This document shows, one piece after another, positions 1-13,300 of a DNA stretch of 64,000 nt. This stretch comes from Eunapius fragilis. Lineage: Eukaryota > Porifera > Demospongiae > Spongillida > Spongillidae. A program made the translations under genes and the position numbers. Numbering within the stretch: position 1 is the stretch's first letter; each line of letters opens with the position of its first letter. The notes under the pieces are model-generated. The model was not told the origin of the DNA, did no database searches, and saw only the letters and a list, made by a program, of their open reading frames with translations. The DNA is taken from contig OY811991.1 of NCBI GenBank assembly GCA_963681505.1, positions 2,697,171 through 2,761,170 on the forward strand. Direction: 5' to 3'.

Positions 1-936
1 GCCCTAGACACCGTGCACTTTCATGATCTGTAGCGTTGTGCACGCATAAATGAATTGGAACTCAAGCAGCTTGACCGAGCCAACACACTCGATTTCTACG
101 TGCATGCGTGTACTAGTAGGCCTACAGAGTACGTACCGTGTTGCGCAGGCTGAGTTAGTTGAATTCACGCATTACGAATGTTTAGTCTGCTCGTTATGTT
201 AAAGAAGACAAGAAGGGGAACAGAACCAGATGTTTGCAAGAAGCGAAAACGCCGTACTTGTTGTATAGTGTATAGATGGGCGGAGACATAGTTATTTAAC
301 AGGAAGTAATTGCATATTCATGTCCTCGATGCCAGTCGTAATAGGTAAATGACGCGAAACGACCGGGAAATATGCAATTACTTTGCACAGTTGTATCCCC
401 GTAATGGAATAAGAAAAAATTAACGAACAGAACAAATCAATAGGTACAGGATCCCTCTACGTATAAACCAAAATAGGAGCCAAAATAGGAGTAAATTGAA
501 TTTTCCTGCCAATAGATATGGCGGGTTTGAACCCCAAGGGGTATCGGATGTTGTAACATGGCACAAAGCTAATGCAAGAGCCCATAATCGATTTTACCAG
601 AGAGAAATGATGTAGTATGAAGTGTTGAAAATAGAAAGTTACCGTTCCAAAGTTATAGTGATTCAAATGTGAGTCATCACTTTTTAAAATATATAGCGAA
701 GGCTCATTTTCTCGTGAACTGACCCATTTATTGTGATAATTGAACCAAGTACGGGTAAACAAGTTTTTTTTTTGCTGAATTCCAGCGATTCCCAAGAGGT
801 TTTACAAAAGGTAGGGGTTTGAACCTCATTCTTTTTTGAGCAGATTTGTGTTAATAACCGTAACTTAGACTATAGCGGAAGTGATTCGTGTAATATGATT
901 GGTCAATTGCGGGTATCTAAATGCAGTAGAAACCTT

Positions 937-1030
937 GCCAGAGGGTGGCGGGTATTCTAAGTGCAGAAGGCAGGTATTCTACCGTAGAATACCCGCCTTC
1001 TGGCACTTAGAATACCTGCCGCCCTCTGGC
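937..1030. repeat. near-perfect palindrome (foldback element)
   Basis: Two arms of about 47 bp, 937-983 and 984-1030, are inverted copies of each other with almost no spacer. Both contain GGTATTCTAAG-like motifs. It is probably a small foldback MITE downstream of NAA25. Confidence 0.85.
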
Positions 1031-1188
1031 ACTTAGAAGACGCCGTATACGTTTATAGATAATAGATAATTGTACCGCGTAAATTAGATAGATAATTGTA
1101 ACGCGTAAAGCAATTGGTTGCTATATAATTATAAACGTAAACATGCGCGTTCCTATAGTCTAAATTAGTTAGATACTGTCACCTTCGT

Positions 1189-1289
1189 GATCTACGTGAT
1201 TTAGAATACCCTCGGGCCCTTAGTAGCGCCCTCGCTACGCTTGGGACGCTACAGCCCAGGGCCCTCGGGTATTCTAAATCACGTAGATC
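1189..1289. repeat. inverted-repeat element with 31-bp arms
   Basis: Arms 1189-1219 and 1259-1289 are inverted repeats around a 39-bp GC-rich centre that can itself pair. It shares the GGGTATTCTAA core with the palindrome at 937-1030, so the two probably belong to one family. The rest of 1-1369 shows no supportable gene. Confidence 0.8.
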
Positions 1290-1369
1290 CCTCAGTTCCA
1301 ATATCTAACTTATATGTAGCGATGTACTAGGCAAGCTATGGCTCATTTAGTACTCACTTCCGGTAATTT

Positions 1370-4300
1370 TCAATGGAGATCATGAAGCCTCTCTTTGACT
1401 TGAAGTAGCTCTTCCATGCAATTATAAGCTTAAAAACTATGTCTCATGAGTTATGAATACAAAAGGAGGGCTTTTGCTAGCTCTTGCAATGCATGGCTTT
1501 TTAAATCACTACCCCTCGAACTAACAGAAAATGATCTAATATGGCAGCTTACCTTACCACTCTTCAAACATTATATAATACAAAGAATGCATGGTAAACC
1601 TTATATAATACGAACAATGCATGGGCATTGCAGATTCAAAACGACTGCAACAACATACATACAATAAATACAGAGAAATAAATGGCATGCTGGAAGTTAC
1701 AGTAATACAGATTAACAGTTTGTTTAAATGATAACTGTAGTCAGAACAAACCTTTATTTCTGGGTTCTTCATGTGCAGCTCATTCAATCGTTTTGAAAGT
1801 TGGCTGAATTCTGGCAGTGGCTTAAACTGTTGGCTTGATTCTGACACTATTTGCCTTAACTCCTTCAGGAATTCCACCAGCTCATTTTCTAATGCAGTCT
1901 TCAAATGATAAATGAAATAAACATTAGGTTTTGACGTGTCTACGCAACATATTACCCAATTCAAACTGATTGACTAAAAAGTACTAAATGATTGAAATTA
2001 AATTCCCGAACCTCTTTGAACAAACAGTCTAGCAACCTGCCAGAAAGCATATTTTAAACACACTCTTCTTGAACAACCACCTTCAAGACCATCATAGCTG
2101 CATTATTTGCCCATGCAATAGTTTTTTATTTCTGTGTGCAACAAGCAATTGCGCTCTGAGATGGAAAAAGAGATATGAAGTGCGCAAGAAGAGGTACGAA
2201 ACCATATTATAGGCTATCCCTGCTACATCGTACTAAGGTAGAACAGAGTATATGGAATTAGAATCAATGCTCGTGCGAGCATTTTTAAAATACCTATGAT
2301 CTAGCACCACCAATAAATGACTTGAGAAGCATTTCAAAGTATTTATGATCACGAATACTTAAATTACAACACAAATACAGCATTGGAATAACTTTTCTTA
2401 AACACAATGTGTTTAATAATCTACAAGTGCCGAAGTCTACCTAACGTTTGTGTTCGGTATGCCTAACACACACTATTGGGTTTTACCTAAAGGGGGGCTT
2501 GGACTAACTAAATTCGCATCATTGTGATGTTTGGGAGGGAGGGGGTTAAAACCTATGACGCTTCAAATTTTTATCGTCCGCAAATTTTGTTTTAATATAC
2601 AAAGCTGTATAAAGTCATGTTCCATGCTATTGTCATGGGTGCTTACTAATGTTAATTAAGGGTGGGAGGGAATGGGGTAAAAATGTTAATGTCACAATGA
2701 CACTAATTTTTTCCAAAAATAGTATGGACAAGCCGCCTGTGAATGCGCAAGCAGTACTCATATAGCCTGCGCTGTCGCCGCCGTTATCTGCGACGCACTA
2801 AAGCCAATTACTACAACAACACTATTCTTAATGTAAAGTACATGGTATATATACCGAAACATGCACCCATGCCCTTTACCCCACGATTCTATCGTATCAA
2901 TGTCAAGTTCTTGTACCTATTCAAGTGACCAATGTGACCTGTAACTCCAGTTCAATCGGTATTGACGAGTTCACACGTCTGAATGGGAAGCTGGTCTTCC
3001 ACACCGCCTAACAAGGTTTGTATAGCGCTAGTTTCTTGAGCATTAAACCATGCATGCTGAACACATCAGGAAGCTATATTTGTGACAGCTAATACAAAGG
3101 AGTAGGGCATGATATAGGCCCAAACATTGTTAGGTTTACCTAATGAATGTATAGTTATAACGCCCGGCACTTGTAGATTAACAACTAATTTCCCAAAATT
3201 GCTGCAAGATGACATATACACTGTACCATATCTTTGGGCTGCCCCTTCTTCTTTCTCTTCTTCTTCTTGCCATCTCCAAGGAATTCCACACATATGCCAC
3301 AGATCATGGCAACACAGCCTATCACCTATTGTTGATGGCAAAATCAATTTTTGATAAAGTTGCAAAGTAGATTATTAAGTGCAATAAACGCATTTGGATA
3401 ACCACCTGAGTACAGACATGTCATTGCTAATAGACTGTTGTGTGCCAATTCGTTTCCCCAGCCAACCCGTGTTTTTTAAATTGTACATTTGAGACAGTTA
3501 TATGCCTACTGCATTGAAACCTGCAATGAGACAACATATATGGACAGCACACAACGGTACTTGCTAAAGTCTAAATGTCAGTTTGCTTCTGAGTTGCTTC
3601 ATTTACTGTGTAACTTGGCTGCCACGTTTTGTGTGATATAAAATGTAACGTTTCAACCATATTCTTAGAAATCAAGACACCTCTACTATAAGCAAGATGC
3701 AAATGATACATGACGTACCTGCATAAATAGAACATACTTCTCCAAGTCAATATGTGTGTGCATCAATGTCTTGTATGGATGTTCTGTCTGGATATCCATG
3801 TCTCCTGTAAGCAGTAACGTACAAAGAGGTTTAAAAACAAATTGAGTACTAAAATTACAAGTGTACCTTGTGAAACCTTCTCAAACGCCACTCTAAGTGC
3901 TTCTGGTACTCCTTTGATCCTTCCACGCATTGCTGTGTGATTGTACAAACCCAGATACACATACTATTAATTACGTTAGTTGCAAACATGACACATAATG
4001 TAGCTGCCTGGCTTTAAGTCCTGCTCTAAGCATCTTTCACTTAGAACTATCAATACTAAATAACATTCATACTTCAATTATATGCTCCCAATTTTTTTTA
4101 ACACTGGATCCGTGAGATCACAACTTCTTTTTCTTTTCTAAAGCATATTTTGCGGAACTCTATTAGCTGGAAAGGCTCTGAATGAGTAATGTAATCCAAC
4201 ATTTTCAGCCTAGATTGGCTCATCAGTACATTCAAGGACAACGTCCTATTAAACAGTGGCCTGGGGTGAGGCAACATAATTGGTGCATGCATAAAACCAC

Positions 4301-7300
4301 CTGACCAAAAAAAGATGCACTTTTATCAACAGCATGCTTAATGTTCTAACTGCTTCCTTGCTTCCTCTCAAGCAGGCACTGACATGCCTGTTTCCATACC
4401 ACTGTCTGTGCTAGTTATTTCCGTTATCCCATCCCTTGATTTTAGGTCATGGGAATGACAATTGATAGATAGAGCCTTCTGTGAACAGAGGAAGTATCCG
4501 CCAATGATTGCCTATATAAAGCGCTTAACCCTGTTTCTGATGAAACCCAGTTCATTTCAGGTGTGCAACAAAAACAACTAGAACCTGCCATTTGTGCCTA
4601 ATACAGATTTGTGCGGCTGCTATGTGGTGGATTCTCCTCTTAAAATGCTTGGATTGAAATATACAATAGTGACCAGAAAGGGGGGAATCGGAACAGTAAA
4701 TCAGCTATAGTGGATTTATATATTACACACTGTGCCTCAGTTGCATGTAGCACTTGTACAGATTTGGATGGTGATTTGGTATTAATAGACCCTTCTCGCA
4801 TAGAGATGAGGAATTTGATAGCACATCTGAGGCAATCGCAACCATACTATACCAAGCAGCCATGATAATATTAAGTTCAACGCTTGCACTTTTGCTATCA
4901 CATTCCTAATCTTATACAAGAAGGGTCTATTAGTCCATGCAAGGTCAAGCTTAAAGGAATTCTGCCTTACGTTTGGTACACATTGACACTTCAGAGTGAG
5001 GCTTTCATGAGGCTTTCATGAGCACATGCACCTATTAGCAGCAGTGGGTCATCCTACCAATAGTCAGGTACACGGCACAGACTTACTTTTGCTTAGTAAT
5101 TAAGACTGATAATTAGTATTGATATGTTGCAAACTGGTTCTATTTACAGAACATATTCAAAATATATTCATATACCTTAAGGGAAGTAATAGAAACGAAT
5201 GCCATTGCTACCATCCCCAAACATTTGACCACCACCTACACTTAGCAACTTCAATGGCCTGCTGTAAGGCATCTTTTACTGATGAAGCTCCACGTGCTAC
5301 CTGTTCAAGCGCGCACAGAACTTGCACAACTAGTTGGTCGAGGTTGTTTTCAAGGAATGTGTAAGCAAGGGATGGTGGTGGGCTCTGGATAGGAAGCTAG
5401 AATACAAATGGTTGTACAGAACAGTAATTACATGGAGATAGTCAATTTAATCACATAATATTGTATTAGTTGTATTCTGTACATATATACATAAATGTGG
5501 CAAATGTTACCAGTGGGTTTTTCTCTCTGTGTTTCAACAACTCATAGCCTCTCAATCCCCTTGTCAGCTTTGAAATTTGTGATAGTTCCTTGATTCTGCC
5601 TTCCAAAGCATCCCCTGCCTCGCCAATGTGATCCTGGGGTTTGGATTGTGGTGCACCTGGCTGGACATCCAGGAGATTCAAGGCTTGCTTCAGACACTGA
5701 AGGATATTGACACGTATTCTCAACCAGTGACACTGGGGGGGGGGGGGGGGAGGGGGGAGAGAAAGGCAAAGTGTATGATTAGGACTAAAACAATGCTATT
5801 GTAGAGGTGGGGGATATGCCAAACCAATACACAATAGGGCGTCTACACAAAGCGTTAACTAATTATGCATTTCAGGCAATTAACCACAGTTGGAGGTGCA
5901 TCACAGTAAAGGAACTGTACCAGCCATAAATTAATTAGGCTCAGCGGTTACGACAATGTGAACAATTCCTTTTACTGGAGGCCATCTGGGAAAGCCTAAA
6001 GTAATTTATGCATTCACAGATATAAACAAAGGTAGAGAGCAGACATTTGCTATTTTGTTACAATACCATTTTATTTTGTGCACGCACCATTCACAATTTA
6101 GAAAACACACAATAAGATATTAAACCACAATGATTGGTGGCAGTATAATCAGTTTAATAATATGCAATAGCCCTGTGACAAGGTGATTGATTAGTTTTAG
6201 TTGCATCAAGTACAGTATGCTTCAAATAGAAATAGCCAGCATGGTCTTATTTATGCACAAAGTATCGAAAATCTTACCTCAAGATCAAACGATGCGTTCA
6301 CATCTTCTGGCTTCATTTTCCTGCAATAAAATGTTACCAATTACAAAAATAAATTGCAAAACACAAACACATGTAAAAACACATGTAACTATACAACCAT
6401 GGAAGGCAATGCTTTCTTGGGTTCAGATAATTACATTATATGAAATATGTACTGTGACCAACAAAAACAAATAAAAATTGACCTATCAGGTTTCATGTAG
6501 TCAACAAAGTCTTAGTTGAACTGTACTACAAAAGAATGAGACAAAATGCTCAGGGTAGATAAGGCTGCCATCAAATGTCATACAAGATGGCAGCTAGTAC
6601 CAAAAAGTTATATTTCCCACAAAGACCATCCACTTGCTTCAAACTTGACGCAAATATGTGTGTTAAATATCGCTACTTCTAATGGCTATGCTGTATGCTC
6701 TTTAACACACTGATCAGACAGAACCACTTGGAAAACGGCTATGTAAACAAATACGGATGTTGCGATACATTTAAATAAGTTAATTGGCTACAAACAATCT
6801 TCTTATGCTCACACACTATATTGGAAATTCTTTGCTTGCTGTTGTCGCAACAAACGTTAACAAGGGTCAAAATGGCCGAAAACTTGGACTAAATACGATA
6901 TATCTTCGATACCCTATGCTCAAAATATCCAGTCGCAGTGAATAACTAGTGACCTAGGAGCTTGCCTAAAGGTAGAAATTTACCTGAGAGTTGCGTTTCC
7001 CCCCCCCCCCCCCCCCCGCGTTTTCAATCTCCGATATTCCCATTCAAAGTACTTTGGTTATTATTAAATAGCTACTCGCCAAATTTGTATTGATTGGCAG
7101 CTGCACGCTCTTTTCATTATTCAATTGTGCATTTGTTTGCATTTCGTGTTACATTATGCTCTAGATCACTGTAATGTAACACGTATGAATGCAATACTGA
7201 AATAGTATCCTTGCACTAAATGAAGACAGAAACGTATTGAACCACATAATTATAACGTCATAACGATGCAATTATGAACATGAATGTTGACAATATGTTT

Positions 7301-10300
7301 ACATGATTTTTCCTTTCAGGCAGCCTTAATTACCCTGAGTGTGGATAGACTACAGAGAACTTAATGAGAGATATTTACTAGATGAAAGACAAATCTACTA
7401 CCATAAAAGAGCAAATTCCTTTGTCATTTAATTTTTCATGATCATGAATATATAAAGCACAAATGATTGTAGGAAAATAGAACCTTCCATATAACAGCCA
7501 TGGCCTTCCAGTACACTCATGCTTCCCTTTTATGCACCTAAGAGCAGTGGTGAGTATTTTTGTCAGGTGTCCAACTACTATATCTGGCTGCTTCACTTCA
7601 ACTGCATATCTATCATTAATAGTTTTCCTGGAACAGAGTGTAACCTCTCCAACAAATGGTCCCCCAGATGCTTGTCTGCATTCACAGGGAACATTTGAAA
7701 ATCTCACTGTTCTAATTTTTCATGGGTTCAATTGACACACCAATTTTTTAGCCTGTCTGCATATACAAACATTGCATTAGAGAATGTACCATGAGAAGGC
7801 TACAGCAATTAAAGCAAGTCAAATGTATAAAGGTGTCGCTATACAGTACCCACTTATAAAATTCCTACAAAACGAAATACAATAAATCGCGATTGAAAAT
7901 GCACTGAATCTTCGAACTAGTTGTCACTAGGATTATGATCCACTAATAGGAGCTGCCATGAAAAAAATGTATGGCTTGAAACGTGAAGAAATACCATTTT
8001 CTGTCATTTGAGGAACGAATTAGACAGAAAATATGCTCCCATCTAAATATGGAGGCATAGCCTACATGCAGTTGTTAAGTGCAAGCATTCATGTATAGAT
8101 GGATAAAGATACTAGTGTGGGAACTCAGGATGTGAACTACATAGCAGCATGTAGATCGATAAGGATCTGGTAGGGTAGGAAACAGGGGTTCCCAGGTGAG
8201 GTTACATCTGTAGACAGGTTCTGCAGCTGTATGTGTGTGCGCAGAAGGTCCGATGGCCTTAACATATAAGAAGTGTTAGAATCAGTCTATGCGTATTGTG
8301 CACGACCACTGGCAGATCTAACCCTGTTTTTTTTTTTTCAGTACATAATGCGAGAGTGCTGCTAGGAGTACCTGACGGTGGCTTAAACAAGTTGAATCGC
8401 AACAGTACAAGACTGATGATGACATGGTGGCGAGAAAGTCTGCTGCACTTCATGAACAATTTGAGCAGCTTGAACTCGGTTTTTCCCTTTTTGAGGGTTT
8501 TTTTCCAGGAGGAGGTGTGGTCCCACTTCCTCTAAATATAGGCAAAATAGTTGGCCCCTGCTCATGTGTTGGCAGTATGTGTAGTACATTGTGTACTGAA
8601 TGTATGGATGTGATGAGGCTAGTGCTGATGGCGTGCACAATGGATGCAGCCCCAATTAATATTGAAAGATATATGAGATTGGCATATACAATGCATGCAT
8701 GGCGGAGTATATGACGTTGGGAGTGATGCTCAATGTGTGCACAAGTATGGAATAAATGGTTACTTCCATTGTCACCAATATTGTCTTAACATTGATAGTG
8801 TACTTATTGTCTACTGTACCTGTATTTACAACTCGAAAGTTATTTCTTTAGCAGTATGCTATTTATTTGGGCCAAAGAACCCTACTCCGGAATTTATTAA
8901 AAGAAGCTGAAAATAAGACATGGAACATCTTTTGCTGATTGTGTAATATGGACTGCACTTCTGCAAAGTCACATATTCATACATTTTGGTGTGGGGCGGC
9001 GTTTCATTAAGTGTAGAATCATGTATAAAATGTGGATGTGTAACAAGGCTTCTGATTGAAAAGGAAAAATGAAATAGACCTATATTAGCACACGCATTTA
9101 AATATGACATGTTGCTTTTTTCCTTTTCAATCAGAAGCCTTGTTCCCTTGCTTTTTACACCACCATCACCTTTGATTCCTATACACCACCAATCTTTTCG
9201 TATAGAGAATGGTTTTATTACTTGTATAATGCATTTTAAATATTTCCAAATTATCCATATCCATAGCATACTGCCTACCTATGTGGAGGATTCCAGTCAT
9301 CAAATATGGTCAAGTTTCTTCCATCAGTAAGTTTATCACAGTAGGCTGCTTTTCAAAATAAAAATAAAAGTACTAGAAGCACCACACAAAGCTCTACTAC
9401 AGACATGCACATATCTCATTTGTACACAATTCACATTCTGTCAAGGCTTTATCAGGGATGAATCAAGTTGATTCAACTATAAGGTAGTTTTAATGCCATT
9501 CAATAAAATATGCCAATCCAGTGCCCAGGATATGAGTTTGAAGGATTATAGATGCACACACAAATGTAGACAATAACAGCAGCAGCTTACACAGATATGT
9601 ACATATACCCACCTCCAAGCTTCGAAGTAGAGTATGGAAGTCCTGAAAACCATTCCTTTGAGAAAAACTCCTTAGCCTTGTCAACACTGATGAGAAAGAA
9701 AAAAAAACTAATTAATGAGAGATTAAATTTACAATGCTACACAAAAGGTGATACTGTTAATTCCATGGTTAGCTACCAGTAGCAGTACTATTATTACCCG
9801 CAGCACTAACTATAACTATTATTACCCACAGCAATAACTACTATCATCTGGAGCACTAACTATTATTACATGCAGCACTTCGCACTCTTTAATTGGTGCA
9901 ATGTTTGCATATGTATTGACAGTTTAAAGATTCTGCAGGTGTAATTAGTAAGCGATTCACGAATTCAATTCACGTGCTCAAAAAGCAATATCAAATACTA
10001 TTAATCACTCCTCTCTCCACAAATGGTCCATTGGACTTGCCTGTGAATGGTTGTAGAAAATTCCATCATGTGCGTGTCCACAATAATGTATGCAAAGTTC
10101 AATGAACAACTAATTCTTTCCGCAAAATCAATCATTTCAGTGATCTAAAGAAATAAAATACCTTCATTAATTCATTCATTCAAGTGGCATAATGACGAGT
10201 GGGTGCAACGTTGATATAATACTTTCACTGGATTGTATTTTATAACCATAAAAGATTCAAATTCTGCTCTATAATCAACAATCCTTCCATTTTACCAAGT

Positions 10301-13300
10301 ATGTTACAATGTTAACCAACCTTGTGGAATGTGCCATTCTTGTAGGCCTGTATGACATACTCTGTAGTCTGTTATTAAGGTGAAAATATGCACATCCATT
10401 ATCATCAGCCAATATGTAATTCAGCAGATGTATGGGCCATCAGTTAATGATTTCATACCAAACATTAAAATTACGATTTGATTAGTAAAGTTACACTGAA
10501 AGTAATTGTAGCAGTATTATTTTAAAAAATGGATTTCTGTTCATGGGTGTAACTTAAGAATGGCAAATATTCAAGGAGAGCATTGTTACCATATCCTTTG
10601 TACATTTGTACTGTGTCGTCACTACAACCTCTAGTTGAAAGTAATGTGGTCCTGAAGCTTTTATGAAATAGCCTTCAAGTAAAAAAAAAAACAACAAATT
10701 TTAGCCATATAAATCATGCTCATGTCCATCTTATCTTTTTATAGGCTTCAGAAGCTTTGTTGTTTAACAAGAATGCCGTATTTCAAAAACTAATTTCCTT
10801 ACAACCCTAAGAGCTGCCAGTATTGAACGTTACCCAGTGGTTATCCATTGTATACTTATTAAGCCCAGTGACCACAGTACCATGATTTCATTTTTTTCAA
10901 CAAGATTGTCCTAACACGTACATTCAACGAAACATTATTAACATCACATCTGCAAGCCTACTAGTGTGGTTCGGTAGAGCCCACCTAATCAATTTATATC
11001 CCTTTGGCACAATCCAAAACGAAATTGTTAAAAGAAAGAATAGGCTGACGGTGATGTGCATTAATGAGTCACCTCTTTAGAACAGCTGTAGTAAAATCTC
11101 AGAGCAGTTCTATAGAACTGTCCTGCAAAGCCAAATGAACCAACTGCCTGCATGTACCGCATTGGAAGAAACCTGAAGAAGTAAAAATGGTAGGTGTAAC
11201 AGTGGTACTACATGCGGTAAATAAAGAATGCATTGAATGCTACCTTGGAGGGCACACTGAATTCATGCTACCTTGGAACGTCAACATACCCGAGACTTTC
11301 CACCTGGACATGTTTGATGGCAAGTGCTTCATAAAGTTCTGTGCAGGCATCCATTGCTCCAATGAAGCAATATAGTTTCATGAGGAACATCTTAATGGGC
11401 ACACTGAAGCTTCTTGCCTCTTCTAGTAACAAAACTGCCCTATACAACTGAGAGTAGTCGCCTAGATTTGGAATAAATGTACAAAAAAAAATCATCATAT
11501 TTACCAAGGCTGTTCGGTTTTACCGCCTTCTCTAAGCAAAGCTTTAATGGTGCCATTACTATCATTTATCAATACACAGTGATTGAGTCATGTAGACATT
11601 AGTGAATTTAGAAAAATAAATGATACATTTGTTACAAGAAAATGTTTATTATTAATCAAGTTTTATGATTATAAAATTTAATATTTCAAACCAAAATAAT
11701 CAAGTTCTATTTCATATGAATATCATTAAGTATTAAAATTTTCAAATATCCAAAATATGTTTGCAGACATCCTTATTAGTTTACACTAGTGAAGTAAAAA
11801 AAAAGTAACACTATATATACGAACCTTACTACATAAATATCAAAAATGTAAAATCAAGAATTAACAAATATGGTGTGAACGCTGCATGCTGACAAAGTTC
11901 AGATTATGTTCCTGTCTCCTGATCATCTGCAAACATGCAGGCAAGTAGATGTTCTTCCAAAGAGAAGCAACTTGATCTTGCATGCTTTTGTGTAAAAGAC
12001 TGGACATTGTGCTCCTCACCACAAAATGAGCATTTGACAGCATGTTGAAGCTTCTAACTATAGGATCAGACTTAATCCATAATTGTGTCATTACATCAGA
12101 CAAGTTGGCATGCTGGGTAGTTTTTCTAGCTAAATGCTCTCTGTATATGCGAAGGTTTTTATTGTTGTGCTCTAGGAGTTCTTCTGATAATGTTCCCAAT
12201 CCTTTAGAATCATTAGCACTAATCAACGCTGCAGAGTGAGCTGATGCACAGGAGTGAATTTAAATCCTGGCCAATGGCTCACAAGTTTAAGTGCAGTTTC
12301 TTTGCAAAGGTGGTCAAGGTGTTCAGTATTAATCCTTCGCTTTGAGGAAACAACTCTCAAAATGATAGAGAGATTTGTAACAAATTCATCAAATACAACC
12401 CTGTCACATTCTTGATCTCGCTTAACCTTTTGTGGGATACATTCAATGCGCACCTGATGCTTTTCAGGGTTAAACAGTAGAGCTCTTGCTGTGTTACCAG
12501 TCCCTCCAGCTACTACTGCATCAGGCATGTCTACTGCAATTCCTGTTTTAGCTTTAATCATTGCTATTATTCTCTTCTTTGCTTCTTTCTCCTTCATTTT
12601 CTGCTTCTGGTCTTCTTTCCAGCTTGTGAATCCTGCATTAAGCTTATAAGCTACTTTTAGACAATAATCTAAACCCCTTAGCAATGCACGCAATATAGAG
12701 AATGTAGCAACATTGTATGCAGAGATTGGATTCTGGGTTAGTTCCATTCTGTCCTTGTAATCGCCTTGATGTTTTTATAACTCCTTTGTCATCATCTGCT
12801 AAATTTTCATACAAGGCATTCAATGTCTCAATGTCTACATTACCCATCTCAAAGCCATCCTTAATCTGGTCCGGTGAAACTGCTTCATCAGCTGAGAAAG
12901 GACATAGAACACAGAATCCCCCACCTCTTCCTAATAACAGCTTCTGCATTTTTCCATCATTCATTGAGCGATGAAATTCTACATTTAATGTATACATTTT
13001 ACCATTATCCTCTACAGTAACACCATTCTGCTGTAGTTCACCGATTTCTACATCAACTGGAGGAAAAATCTTCGCAAGCAGTTCATGTTTTCTTTACCCA
13101 TGGTGATCATAATTGGCCTAACTGCATCAGGGCTGCATGGTGCATCTTCAACCCACACCTCAACTTGACTTCGGGATACACTTAAAGGTACCCCACATCC
13201 AGATTATCAAATTATGGATTTCCACATTGCCTAACTGGTTACATATAGCATGCCTTCCTGACCCATCTAAGCCTTCCTTAGCTACCATTGTATAGCTTCC

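Noticed and set aside
4098-4292. 64-aa minus ORF between NAA25 exons 21 and 22
   Set aside because: It does not fit the family between the flanking exons, and the phases of 5240 and 3932 join directly without it.
11575-11581. CACAGTG heptamer near the RAG1-like ORF, as a possible recombination signal
   Set aside because: A single heptamer is expected by chance, and I found no nonamer at 12/23 spacing and no inverted partner beyond 14.2 kb.
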